Below are positions 8,303 through 16,509 of a stretch of 64,000 nt of DNA, one piece after another (the stretch's first letter is position 1; every line of letters begins with the position of its first letter). Source of the stretch: DASYPQ01 sp036006425. GTDB lineage: Bacteria > Planctomycetota > UBA1135 > GCA-002686595. A model generated the notes under the pieces. It saw only the letters and a list, made by a program, of their open reading frames with translations. It did no database searches and had not been told where the DNA came from. The DNA lies in the NCBI GenBank assembly GCA_036006425.1, contig DASYPQ010000027.1, positions 186,001 through 250,000 on the forward strand, in the 5' to 3' direction. A program made the position numbers and the translations under genes.

Positions 8303-11300
8303 TCAGTTCCCGAGGAGCCACTCGCGCTCGCGCGCGGGGGACACGGGCAGGATCCACCGGAGCGCCGGCCGCGTGTTCCACTCGCGGCGCCAGCTCGCGT
8401 GCGCCGCGTCGTCGGGGAAGTGCTCGCCGGCGGGATAGGGATACGCGCTCATGGCGTGGAACGGCAGCGGCTCGACGCTCTCCGCGGACACCGTGTTCAG
8501 ATCGGCGTCCTTGCACCAGCCGTCGAGATGGAGGATCCAGTCGCGGACCTCGCCGGCGCGCACGGGCGGGAGCTCGCGCGCGTCGAAACGCAGCGTGAGC
8601 GCGTCGCCGGCGCCGATCATCGCGTACCGGTCGTCGACGTCGAGGACGAGCTCGGTGCAGTCGCCGTAGCGCGTGTAGTCCCCCGGCGTCTGGTTCCAGC
8701 GCGGCTCCGCGGCGAGCCGCTCCCAGTCGAAGCCTTCGGGTCGCGAGTCGTCGCGCCGTCCGAGACCGCTGGCGGCGAGCGGCGCGCTGAATCCGCGGCG
8801 CCAGAGTCTCGCCGTGGGCGCCGGCAGCTCGCGTTCGGTGCGCGGAGCGTCGTCCGCGTCGACCGCGAGGAGGATCGCGTCCCAGTACAGGCGCAGCGTC
8901 GTTGCCACGCGGATCCGCGGATCGTCGCGCGGAAGGATCTCCGTCACGTCGACGACCATCGTCTTCGTCTTGCCCGACGGGAAACCGACGGGCGGTCCCG
9001 CGTCCTTCCAGCCGCCGTTCCCGTCGGGGACCTGGAACGTCGGCGGCACGAACGCGAGCCCGGCGCCCGCGGAGGCGACGTTCGCGGTCGAGTCGCTCCA
9101 GTAGAACCATCCGCTCATCGCGAGACGGAGCTTCGGCGCGCGCGCGACCGCCTCGCGATCGAACGCGAGCTCGAGGAACCATGGTCGAGCGTGGCCGGCG
9201 TACTGCGGCTCCTCGAGTGTGAACGGCGCGGCGTGGACGCCGTCCTCCGCCGCGACCGCCGCGGTCCAGTCCTTCCCGTCGCTCCCCGTCGCGCGCTCCG
9301 GGGCGAGCGGGCTCTGCATCGTGTGGAGATGCGGCTCCGGGAACGGCGGGAAGCAGAAGAGCTCGTTCGGGCGGATCTCGGTGCCGGCCGCGTGGTCGAC
9401 GGCGACGATCCGCGCGCCGTCGAGGTACGTCACCTCGCGCAGCTCCTCGGTGAGATGGAGCTCGACGAACCCGTCGATCGGCGCGAGCTGCGCTCCGCGA
9501 ACGAGGACGTACTCGTCGTGGCGGAAGGGGACGAGCACACCCGGCTTCGCGGGCAGTCCGAGCGGCGTCCCGCCGAGCACGTCGGTCACGAACACCGTGC
9601 CGCCCGGGCTCGACGCGTACAGGAACGGGCACGAGCCGAACTGCGCCGGCGCCTCGGTGATGCTCCGGAACGCCGCGTCGGGATCGTCGACTCCGCCCTG
9701 CGGCTTGAGGTCGAGATCGAGGTCCGTCTGCACGATCCCGTTCGGCCACGTGATCCGCAGCACGTCGAGCTTCTGCGCGCGGCCGACGCCCGCGAGGACC
9801 GGCTCGCCCTCCCAGTGGATGCGCCGGTAGACGCCCCCCGCGCGGTACTCGACGACCGAGCCGAGCGCGCGGCGGTTGCTGCGCGCGCCGCGGTAGGAGA
9901 GGCGCACGCCCTGGTTCGCGCCCGCGACGCCGCTTTCGATCGCGACGCCCGCCGGCGTGAGCACGGCGAGATCGACGGTGCGGTCCCCGTCGAAGTCCGC
10001 CGCGGCGAGCGGGCCCGACGGAGCGGCGCCCGCGGGATCGATCTCGACGGGCGTCTCCACGGGGAGGCCCGCGGCGAGCAGCCCCGAGATCTTCGGTCCG
10101 TCCGTCCACGCGAGATCGAGCGAGCCGTCGAGATCGAGATCGACCGCGCGCGCGTTCACGGCGGCGTCCGGCGACGGCTTCGCGCGCGCGATCCAGCGGA
10201 ACGTCCCGTCCTTCTCCTGGTGCCACACGCCCGCGGGCGTCGCGACGTCGGGCCGCGCGTCGCCGTCGAGATCCGCGACGATCGGCTTCCGCGCGATCTT
10301 CGCGCCGGGCGTGAACATGCGCGACTTGTCGGCGAAGCGGCCCTCACGCAGGCTGTCCGCGAGGCAGAGCGGCGTGCTGCCGCCGAGCAGGAGATCGACG
10401 TCGTTGTCGCCGTCGAAGTCCTCCGCGACGCCCCAGTCGAAGCCCCGGTCGCGCGGCAAGCCGGCCTTCTCGCTCGCGTCGACGAACCCGTGGCCTTCCC
10501 CGGGCGTCGTCGCCGCGTCGTTGCGCCAGATCCGCGCGCCGAAGTCGCCGACGAGCAGGAGGTCGACGTCGCCGTCGTGGTCGTAGTCGACGGGAACGAC
10601 GTCGCGCGGCGGCGACGGGATCTCCGGGAGGACGAGCGGCGAGCGCGTCCACGTGCCCGCGTCGTCGACGAAGAGCGCGAGCTTGCCGGCCTGGAGGACG
10701 AGGAAGTCGAGATCGCCGTCGTTGTCGACGTCGAACGCGCGCGCGAGCTCGACCGGGCCCTCGACGGCGGTCTTCGCGGTGAACCCCGCGTCGCCCGAGA
10801 GCGCGACGAGCACGCCCCGGTCGCCGATCGCGGTGAGATCGGGCCGCACGTCCCCGTCGAGGTCCCAGGATTCGATCGCGCGCGCTCCCGCGAACTCGGG
10901 GAGGACGACCCGCGGGGCGGCGAATGCGAGCTTCGCGCCCGGCGTCGCGACGCGGCTGCCGCCCGGGCGCGGAGCGCGCACCTTGGCGAGGTCTCCCTGG
11001 ATCAGCTGCGCCGCCGCGTCGGCCGTGCTCGCGCCGCGCTTCTCGAACTCGGCCCAGCGCTGGTTGAACGGCTCGGCTTCCTTCTCGCGGCTGGTCGTCG
11101 AGAGCAGCCGCGCGAGGCGGTACACCGCGGTCGCGTACCAGAGCTGCCCGTTCTCGAGGCCGACGTCGACGACGGAGCGGTACAGGGCCTCCGCGGTCTT
11201 GTCGTCCCCGGTCTCGGCCGACGCTTCGGCGAGCGAGAGACGCGACGGGAGATCGTCCGGCGCGAGCTCGTGCGCGCGCCGGAAACGGGGGAGCGCCGCC

Positions 11301-11635
11301 GCGAAGTCGCCCTGCATCCGCGCGACCTGTCCGCGCAGGTACGCCGACGCGGCCGAACTGGCGTCGGCCTTGTCGGCGCGATCGAGGAACGCGAGAGCCG
11401 CGGCTTCCTTGCCGTCGACGAGCTCGATCGCGGCCGCCGTGACGAGGTCGGCGGCCGTCGCGTCCTTGCGCGCGACGAGCGGCGCGAGCTCCTGCCGCGC
11501 GAGGTCGTGGTGGTCCTTGAAGAGAGCCGCCGCGCGCTCGCGGACGAGCGTGTCCTTCTGCGGGTCGGGGGTCGATCCGGATCCTCCGCAGGCACCGAGC
11601 GCGAGCACGGCCGAGAGAATCAGGAACCTGCGCAT
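8303..11635 (-). CDS. CRTAC1-like lipoprotein: TPR, FG-GAP/VCBS repeats and ASPIC/UnbV
   Basis: A 1110-residue secreted lipoprotein. The N-terminus is a short signal ending in the lipobox Leu-Gly-Ala-Cys (Cys16) followed by Gly-Gly-Ser-Gly. About residues 25-215 are TPR-like helices. A series of FG-GAP/VCBS blade motifs of the form Asp-x-Asp-x-Asp-Gly-Asp then forms a probable beta-propeller. An ASPIC/UnbV module follows (Leu-Arg-Ile-Thr-Trp-Pro-Asn-Gly), and then roughly 480 residues of beta-rich sequence beginning Cys-Pro-Phe-Leu-Tyr. Such proteins are surface or periplasmic and bind calcium through the Asp-rich loops. Function unknown. The start is the ATG at 11635, where the lipoprotein signal begins. 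Confidence 0.85.
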   Translation of the reverse strand: MRRFLILSAVLALGACGGSGSTPDPQKDTLVRERAAALFKDHHDLARQELAPLVARKDATAADLVTAAAIELVDGKEAAALAFLDRADKADASSAASAYLRGQVARMQGDFAAALPRFRRAHELAPDDLPSRLSLAEASAETGDDKTAEALYRSVVDVGLENGQLWYATAVYRLARLLSTTSREKEAEPFNQRWAEFEKRGASTADAAAQLIQGDLAKVRAPRPGGSRVATPGAKLAFAAPRVVLPEFAGARAIESWDLDGDVRPDLTAIGDRGVLVALSGDAGFTAKTAVEGPVELARAFDVDNDGDLDFLVLQAGKLALFVDDAGTWTRSPLVLPEIPSPPRDVVPVDYDHDGDVDLLLVGDFGARIWRNDAATTPGEGHGFVDASEKAGLPRDRGFDWGVAEDFDGDNDVDLLLGGSTPLCLADSLREGRFADKSRMFTPGAKIARKPIVADLDGDARPDVATPAGVWHQEKDGTFRWIARAKPSPDAAVNARAVDLDLDGSLDLAWTDGPKISGLLAAGLPVETPVEIDPAGAAPSGPLAAADFDGDRTVDLAVLTPAGVAIESGVAGANQGVRLSYRGARSNRRALGSVVEYRAGGVYRRIHWEGEPVLAGVGRAQKLDVLRITWPNGIVQTDLDLDLKPQGGVDDPDAAFRSITEAPAQFGSCPFLYASSPGGTVFVTDVLGGTPLGLPAKPGVLVPFRHDEYVLVRGAQLAPIDGFVELHLTEELREVTYLDGARIVAVDHAAGTEIRPNELFCFPPFPEPHLHTMQSPLAPERATGSDGKDWTAAVAAEDGVHAAPFTLEEPQYAGHARPWFLELAFDREAVARAPKLRLAMSGWFYWSDSTANVASAGAGLAFVPPTFQVPDGNGGWKDAGPPVGFPSGKTKTMVVDVTEILPRDDPRIRVATTLRLYWDAILLAVDADDAPRTERELPAPTARLWRRGFSAPLAASGLGRRDDSRPEGFDWERLAAEPRWNQTPGDYTRYGDCTELVLDVDDRYAMIGAGDALTLRFDARELPPVRAGEVRDWILHLDGWCKDADLNTVSAESVEPLPFHAMSAYPYPAGEHFPDDAAHASWRREWNTRPALRWILPVSPAREREWLLGN

Positions 11636-11711
11636 CGGGGAGCGACACGTGTACGCCGGCCGCGCAGTCGATGCAAGCCGGATGGAGTTTGGGAATCCCG
11701 CGCGTTCGCCC

Positions 11712-11728
11712 GATAATGCCGCACCTCC
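11712..11728 (+). promoter_or_regulatory. -10-like GATAAT with almost no leader
   Basis: GATAAT at 11712-11717 lies 11 bases before the SDR start codon, with a weak TTTGGG at 18 bases further upstream as a possible -35. If used, transcription would start within a few bases of the ATG, giving a leaderless or nearly leaderless message. No Shine-Dalgarno sequence is visible. Based on base pattern only. Confidence 0.35.
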
Positions 11729-12571
11729 ATGTCGATCGCGACGAGCGCTGCTCCCCACACTTCCTCCCCGACCCACGCCGCGCACGACGCGCCGCCGCCG
11801 GCACCCGACTGCGGCGTGCCGTCGGACGAGCGCCGCGCGATCGTCGTCGGCGCGAGCTCCGGCATCGGCGCCGCGATCGCGCGGCAGCTCGTCCACGAAG
11901 GCTACCGCGTCGCGGCACTCGCGCGGCGCGGCGACCTCCTGCGCTCGCTCGCGGAGGAGTGCGCGCCGCTCGCGCGCGCGAGCGGCGGTTCGCTCGCCGT
12001 GCTCGAGCACGACGTCCACGACACCGCGCGCGTCCCCGCCCTCGTCGAGCGCGCGGCGCGGGAGCTCGGCGGGCTCTACCTCCTCGTCTACGCCGCCGCC
12101 GTGATGCCGGAGACCGGACGCGACGAGTACGACACTCCGAAGGACCTCGAGCAGGTCGAGGTGAACCTCTCCGGCTGCATCGCCTGGTGCAACGCCGTCG
12201 CGCCGCTCTTCCGCACGCAGCGCCGCGGGACGATCGTCGGCATCTCCTCGATCGCGGGCGACCGCGGTCGCAAGGGGAATCCCGCGTACGCGACGACGAA
12301 GGCGGCGATGAACACGTTCCTCGAGGCGCTGCGGAACCGTCTCGCGGAGAGCGGCGTGCACGTCTGCACGATCAAGCCGGGATTCGTGGACACGGCGATG
12401 ACCCAGGGAAAGAAGACCTTCTGGCTGATCTCCGCCTCCGAGGCCGCGCGGCTCACGCTCGCCGCCGCGCGCGGTCGCGCGAACGTCCGCTACGTCCCGC
12501 GGCGCTGGTGGCTCGTCGGCACCGTCATCCGCGCGATCCCTTCGTTCCTGTTCCGCCACCTGAACGTGTGA
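11729..12571 (+). CDS. short-chain dehydrogenase/reductase (DprE2-like partner)
   Basis: A 280-residue Rossmann-fold oxidoreductase with about 35 extra N-terminal residues of low complexity. It shows the NAD(P) motif Gly-Ala-Ser-Ser-Gly-Ile-Gly at 41-47, the catalytic serine in Ile-Ser-Ser-Ile at about 172-175, and Tyr187-x-x-x-Lys191. The gene is joined to the following FAD oxidase by a GTGA overlap. An SDR coupled to a DprE1-type oxidase is the arrangement of the mycobacterial DprE1/DprE2 two-step epimerase, in which the SDR reduces the keto intermediate. That functional pairing is inferred from context; the SDR assignment itself is firm. Confidence 0.85.
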   Translation: MSIATSAAPHTSSPTHAAHDAPPPAPDCGVPSDERRAIVVGASSGIGAAIARQLVHEGYRVAALARRGDLLRSLAEECAPLARASGGSLAVLEHDVHDTARVPALVERAARELGGLYLLVYAAAVMPETGRDEYDTPKDLEQVEVNLSGCIAWCNAVAPLFRTQRRGTIVGISSIAGDRGRKGNPAYATTKAAMNTFLEALRNRLAESGVHVCTIKPGFVDTAMTQGKKTFWLISASEAARLTLAAARGRANVRYVPRRWWLVGTVIRAIPSFLFRHLNV

Positions 12572-13998
12572 GCGCCGTCGTGACGCGAACGTCCTTCGAA
12601 TACGTCGAGGGCTGGGGGATGGCGGTCGGCGCGCACGCGCGCGTGCTCCGCCCGCGTTCCGTCGCGGAGGTGCTCGCGGCGTTCGAGACGGCGCGGCGCG
12701 AGAAGATCACCCTCGGGCTGCGCGGGACCGGATGCAGCTACGGCGACGCGAGCGTGAACTCGCGCGGGCACTCGCTCGACCTCACGGCGATGAATCGCGT
12801 GATCGCGTGGGACCCCGCGCGCGGCATCGCCGAGCTCGAGCCGGGCGTCACGATCGAGCAGCTCTGGCAGAGGATCCTGCCCGACGGATGGTGGCCGCCG
12901 GTCGTCTCGGGGACGGCCTTCCCGACGATCGCCGGCGTCGCGGCGATGAACATCCACGGGAAGAACAACTTCGCCGCGGGGACGATCGGCGACTGGATCC
13001 TCGAGTTCGATCTCGCGCTGCCGCGCGGGGAGGTCGTCACCTGCAGCCGGGAGCGCAATCCCGACCTCTTCCACGCGGCGATCGGCGGGCTCGGGATGCT
13101 CGGGGCATTCACGCGGATCGTGCTGCGGACGAAGCACGTCCACTCGGGCGACGTCGAGGTGACCGCGGTGCGCGTGCGCAACCTGCGCGAGGCGATGGAC
13201 CACTTCGAGGCCCGGAAGGCGCACGTCGACTACCTCGTCGCGTGGATCGACTGCTTCGCGGGGGGGGAGTCGCTCGGACGCGGGCAGGTGCACGAGGCGC
13301 GCTATCTGCGCGAGGGCGAGGACACCGATCCCGCGCGGACGCTCGCGGTCGAGCACCAGCACCTCCCGAAGACGATCCTCGGCGTGCCGAAGTCGGAGGC
13401 GTGGAGGGCGCTGCGGCTCCTGAACAACGACCGCGGGATGCGCCTGCTGAACGCGGCGAAGTACGCGACCGGGAGGCTCGAGGTGCTGCAGGGTCCTTTC
13501 CGGCAGCCGCTCGCCGCGTTCTCGTTCCTGCTCGACTACGTGCCGAACTGGAAGTGGGCCTACGGGCGCTCGGAGAAGCGCGGGTTGATCCAGCACCAGC
13601 TGTTCCTGCCCGCCGCGACCGCGCACGCCGCGTACGTCGAGGTCCTCCGACGGAACCAGACGAACGGATTCGTGCCGTACCTCGGCGTGTTCAAGCGCCA
13701 CCGTCCCGACCCGTTCTGGCTGACGCACGCGCTCGACGGCTGGAGCCTCGCGCTCGACTTCAAGGTGACTCCGGAGAACCGCGAGGGCCTGTGGAAGCAC
13801 TGCGCGGAGCTGACGGAGATCACGCTCGCGGCGGGGGGGAAGTTCTACTTCGCGAAGGATCTCGTGATCGGCGAGAAGGACATGCGCCGGATGCTTCCGG
13901 CGGACAAGGTCGCGGCGTTCGAGGCGCTGCGGCGCGCGGCCGATCCGGACGGGATCCTGGAGACGGATCTCTACCGGCGCGTGTTCGGCGCAGCGTGA
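12568..13998 (+). CDS. FAD-linked oxidase of the DprE1 (decaprenylphosphoryl-ribose oxidase) type
   Basis: A 476-residue flavoprotein of the vanillyl-alcohol oxidase fold. The FAD segment reads Arg-Gly-Thr-Gly-Cys-Ser-Tyr-Gly-Asp at 52-60, followed by Ile-His-Gly-Lys-Asn at 129-133 and Gly-Gly-Leu-Gly-Met-Leu-Gly. Later it has Phe-Lys-Arg-His near a Gly-Trp-Ser-Leu stretch and Gly-Gly-Lys-Phe-Tyr-Phe-Ala-Lys-Asp, all in the order seen in DprE1. DprE1 oxidises the C2 hydroxyl of polyprenyl-phospho-ribose; the substrate here is unknown. The start is the GTG at 12568 overlapping the SDR stop; a second in-frame GTG is at 12580. Sterol-reductase-like relatives share the fold, so the exact subfamily is moderately certain. 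Confidence 0.78.
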   Translation: MSAVVTRTSFEYVEGWGMAVGAHARVLRPRSVAEVLAAFETARREKITLGLRGTGCSYGDASVNSRGHSLDLTAMNRVIAWDPARGIAELEPGVTIEQLWQRILPDGWWPPVVSGTAFPTIAGVAAMNIHGKNNFAAGTIGDWILEFDLALPRGEVVTCSRERNPDLFHAAIGGLGMLGAFTRIVLRTKHVHSGDVEVTAVRVRNLREAMDHFEARKAHVDYLVAWIDCFAGGESLGRGQVHEARYLREGEDTDPARTLAVEHQHLPKTILGVPKSEAWRALRLLNNDRGMRLLNAAKYATGRLEVLQGPFRQPLAAFSFLLDYVPNWKWAYGRSEKRGLIQHQLFLPAATAHAAYVEVLRRNQTNGFVPYLGVFKRHRPDPFWLTHALDGWSLALDFKVTPENREGLWKHCAELTEITLAAGGKFYFAKDLVIGEKDMRRMLPADKVAAFEALRRAADPDGILETDLYRRVFGAA

Positions 13999-14001
13999 GC
14001 C

Positions 14002-14721
14002 TCACTCGTGCGGCGCGTACTGCCGCGCCGCGTCGACCTGCACGATCCGGTCCTCCTCGGCGATCCACGCGGTGAGCTGCCCGCCCCACACGCAGCCGGT
14101 GTCGAGGCCGCGCACCTGGGGCCGCACGACGAGCCCCGCGCGCGCCCAGTGGCCGAACACCACGGTCCGTTTCTCGGCGCCGTCGCGCGGCCAGAATTCG
14201 TACCACGGCCGGCACGGAGGCGCGGGGGGAGGCCAGTCGTGCGCCGGGCGCGTTCCGTCGCTCGTGCAGTAGCGCGCCGAGATCGCGAACGCGGCGTCGG
14301 CCTCGCCCGCGAGCGGGTCGATCTTCGCGAGCCGCGCGACCGGATCCTTCCACAAGGGATGCACGCCGGCGTGCACGAGCACGGTGTCGTTCCATCCCCG
14401 CACGAGCGGTCGCTCGGCGAGCCACGTCAGGAGCTCGTCCCGGTCGTGCGCCGTCAATACGTCCTGGAACGTGTCGCCCTTCTTCGCCGGCCGCACTCCC
14501 TGCGCCGTCCGCAAGAGGTGCACGTCGTGGTTCCCGAGCACGCCGCCCGCGCCGAGCTTTTTGCAGAGGCGCAGGACGCCGACGGAATCGGGTCCGCGGT
14601 TCACGAAGTCGCCGACCGGCTGCAGCTCGTCGCGCGTCGCGTCGAACCCGACGCGCTCGAGCAGCCGCTCGAGCTCCTCGCGGCAGCCCTGCACGTCCCC
14701 GATGAATATGCGGCGCTTCAT
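14002..14721 (-). CDS. ApaH-like symmetrical Ap4A hydrolase / metallophosphoesterase
   Basis: A 239-residue calcineurin-fold phosphoesterase with the complete metal-site series: Gly-Asp-Val-Gln-Gly near residue 8, Gly-Asp-Phe-Val-Asn-Arg-Gly, Gly-Asn-His-Asp and a later His-Ala-Gly. The Asp-Phe-Val-Asn-Arg-Gly-Pro-Asp-Ser segment is typical of ApaH, which splits diadenosine tetraphosphate into two ADP; PrpE-type protein phosphatases are the main alternative. It starts 9 bases after the end of the upstream AlbA_2-domain gene, so the two are probably one unit. Confidence 0.82.
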   Translation of the reverse strand: MKRRIFIGDVQGCREELERLLERVGFDATRDELQPVGDFVNRGPDSVGVLRLCKKLGAGGVLGNHDVHLLRTAQGVRPAKKGDTFQDVLTAHDRDELLTWLAERPLVRGWNDTVLVHAGVHPLWKDPVARLAKIDPLAGEADAAFAISARYCTSDGTRPAHDWPPPAPPCRPWYEFWPRDGAEKRTVVFGHWARAGLVVRPQVRGLDTGCVWGGQLTAWIAEEDRIVQVDAARQYAPHE

Positions 14722-14730
14722 CGCGAGCCC

Positions 14731-15384
14731 TCAGGGAGCCGTGAACACCCTCGATCGCCCCGCCCCGTGCCCGACGAGCAGCCCGCGGCTCTCCAGGCGC
14801 ACGAACGTCCGGTGCGCGCGCGCTTCGCCCACATTGAACGCCTTCGCGAACCCGGCGACCGTCGCGCTCCCGGACGGACGGGCGCGGATCTTCGACTGTG
14901 CGCGCACCCAGCCGACGATCGCGTCCTCGAGCGGATTCCGTCCGTTCCTCGAGACCGCGTTGCGCCGCAGCGCCGCGAGCGTCGGCCCGTCGGCGATCCG
15001 GTTCGACGCGCCGACGCGCACGAGGACCTGGGGCGGCGTGCCCGGGAGCTGCACGGCGTGCGGCCGCGCATTCGAGAAGGGGACCGAGCAGGCGACGACG
15101 CGCGGGCCGCCGACCTCCACGACCTGCGTCGCGACGGCGAGAGGAGGGAGGACGTGCACCTCCGCGAGCTTCTCGAGCCGCGAGCGCACGCGCTCGGGCT
15201 CGTGGACGCCGTGGACGCGCCCGCGGTCCGTGATCCCGACGATCAGGAGACCGCCGCGCGTGTTCGCGAACGCGCACAAGGTCCGCACCGCGCGGTCGTC
15301 GCGCGGCAGCACGCGCTTGAACTCGACGCGCGTTCCCTCTCCGCCTTCCATGCAGCGCAGGACGTCCGACGCGGAGAGCCTCAC
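14731..15384 (-). CDS. AlbA_2 (Schlafen-type) domain putative DNA-binding regulator
   Basis: About 217 residues from the GTG at 15384. The N-terminal half carries the AlbA_2 pattern: Val-Glu-Phe-Lys, then Ala-Phe-Ala-Asn-Thr-Arg-Gly-Gly and Val-Gly-Ile-Thr-Asp-Arg-Gly-Arg-Val. The C-terminal 70 residues look like a winged helix (Val-Gly-Glu-Ala-Arg-Ala-His-Arg-Thr), matching the usual design of this regulator family. The frame stays open upstream to a GTG at 15453, but that would overlap the divergent gene. A GAGGAAA lies about 16 bases before the GTG at 15384. The exact start is therefore uncertain. Confidence 0.7.
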   Translation of the reverse strand: MRLSASDVLRCMEGGEGTRVEFKRVLPRDDRAVRTLCAFANTRGGLLIVGITDRGRVHGVHEPERVRSRLEKLAEVHVLPPLAVATQVVEVGGPRVVACSVPFSNARPHAVQLPGTPPQVLVRVGASNRIADGPTLAALRRNAVSRNGRNPLEDAIVGWVRAQSKIRARPSGSATVAGFAKAFNVGEARAHRTFVRLESRGLLVGHGAGRSRVFTAP

Positions 15385-15428
15385 GTTCGTCGAGCATACG
15401 TTTCCTCGCGCGGCGGTGAAGGGGCACA

Positions 15429-16076
15429 ATGCGCGGGATGGACGAGTCCGCACCCGCGCCGCGCCGCTTCAGAGGACTCGTCGTCATGGCGGCACTCGTC
15501 GCGGTCGGCCTCGCGGTCTCGGCCGGCTACTTCATCTGGAGCCTGACGTCCGACGCCTCGGAAGCGCGGCGGATCGTCCAGGAGCGGAAGCGCGAGATCG
15601 CGGCCACGCCGAAGACGCCGGAGGGCCGCCTCGCGAAGTGGCTCGAGTTCGGCGCCCCGCAGATCCACCACCGCCTCCAGATGATGCGTTTTTCCGCCGA
15701 GGAACCCTGGCTCGTGACCCACGCGGTCCGGATGGATCCCGAGGATCCCGGGCGCCTCTCGATCCACGGGATCGACTTCGCGGACCTCCCGGTCGCGATC
15801 GCGCAGATCGAGGGCTCGAAGGTCGTCGTGCACCTCCCGCGCCCGAAGGAGCTCGGCGTCGGCCCGCTGCGCGGCGACAACGCCGCCTTCGTCCCGATCG
15901 CCCCGCGCGACGACCTCGCTCCGGACCCGGAGCAGCGCGCGACGTTCCTCGTCCAGTTCGCGCTCAAGGATCTCTTCCAGGCCCTCGCGCGCGACATCCC
16001 GGGCGCCGAGCTCGCGATCCGGATCGGTCCGGAGTGGAGCTGGGCCGAGATCGCGGCCCATTCAGCGGCGAAGTAG
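15429..16076 (+). CDS. hypothetical protein with one N-terminal membrane segment
   Basis: A 215-residue protein I do not recognise. Residues 15-35 form one transmembrane segment after a short Arg-rich cytoplasmic tail, so most of the chain should lie outside the membrane. The rest is a mixed alpha/beta sequence with no cysteines or obvious catalytic motif. Two starts are possible: ATG at 15429 or ATG at 15438. A CACAAT at 15425-15430 could be a -10 that would make the second start leaderless. It is divergent from the AlbA_2 gene. Confidence 0.7.
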   Translation: MRGMDESAPAPRRFRGLVVMAALVAVGLAVSAGYFIWSLTSDASEARRIVQERKREIAATPKTPEGRLAKWLEFGAPQIHHRLQMMRFSAEEPWLVTHAVRMDPEDPGRLSIHGIDFADLPVAIAQIEGSKVVVHLPRPKELGVGPLRGDNAAFVPIAPRDDLAPDPEQRATFLVQFALKDLFQALARDIPGAELAIRIGPEWSWAEIAAHSAAK

Positions 16077-16078
16077 CC

Positions 16079-16107
16079 TTGTGCGCCGGCGCGGCTCGAA
16101 GTAGAAC
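16079..16107 (+). promoter_or_regulatory. sigma-70-like promoter for the small basic protein gene
   Basis: TTGTGC at 16079-16084 and TAGAAC at 16102-16107 are separated by exactly 17 bases. Transcription would start near 16114 and give a leader of about 27 bases containing GAGGAG at 16130-16135, five bases before the ATG at 16141. Confidence 0.5.
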
Positions 16108-16140
16108 AGCGGCCTTCGAAACCACGGACGAGGAGTCAAC

Positions 16141-16254
16141 ATGGCACGTGCGCGCAACAAGAGCGGCGGACCGACGCGCGGTCGCAAGCTGATCCGGAAG
16201 CTCGGGATGAATTCGGGGAAGCGTCGCGGCAAGCTGAAGCGCATCGGCCGCTAG
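16141..16254 (+). CDS. 37-residue highly basic small protein
   Basis: A 37-residue ORF with 15 Arg/Lys residues and no acidic residues; it begins Met-Ala-Arg-Ala-Arg-Asn-Lys and ends Lys-Arg-Ile-Gly-Arg. The support is a strong Shine-Dalgarno GAGGAG with five-base spacing and a plausible promoter at 16079-16107. The composition resembles small ribosomal or nucleic-acid-binding proteins, but I could not match it to a named family. Its TAG stop shares the palindrome CTAG with the stop of the convergent small gene on the other strand. Confidence 0.65.
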   Translation: MARARNKSGGPTRGRKLIRKLGMNSGKRRGKLKRIGR

Positions 16255-16373
16255 CTGGGCGGCGCGTACAGCCCGAGGGTGAGGAAGGTCATCCAGAGGC
16301 TGCTGCCGCAGATCACGGCGAGGAGCATCCATTCGAGCGAGCGGCCGAGGCCGCGAGCGAGCATCGAGTACAT
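16251..16373 (-). CDS. 40-residue single-span membrane microprotein
   Basis: A 40-residue ORF starting with ATG at 16373, preceded by GGAGG with five-base spacing. Residues 15-37 are hydrophobic (Trp-Met-Leu-Leu-Ala-Val-Ile-Cys onward) after an Arg-containing amphipathic N-terminus, so it should insert as a single span. It converges with the 37-residue basic protein, and the two genes overlap by the four bases CTAG. No family recognised. The open frame extends upstream, but the ribosome-binding site decides the start. Confidence 0.55.
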   Translation of the reverse strand: MYSMLARGLGRSLEWMLLAVICGSSLWMTFLTLGLYAPPS

Positions 16374-16509
16374 CGGTTCCTCCGTGAGGTTCGGGGAGGC
16401 CGTGGGGCGAGGAGAGGTCCGCGCCGGCGTGCTCGCGGAGGGCAGCCTTCCGATGCCTCGCGCGACCGACGGACGCAAGTCGCGTCCCGAAAAGCGCTTG
16501 GGCGCTGTT

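Noticed and set aside
8240..11716. A 1158-residue plus-strand open frame
   Set aside because: Antisense to the CRTAC1-like lipoprotein, whose Asp-rich FG-GAP motifs are clear. The plus frame has no signal, motif or ribosome-binding site.
13991..14006. GTGAGCCTCAC at the FAD oxidase/ApaH convergent ends as a terminator
   Set aside because: The loop would be one base, which cannot form, and most of the complementarity is forced by the two stop codons.
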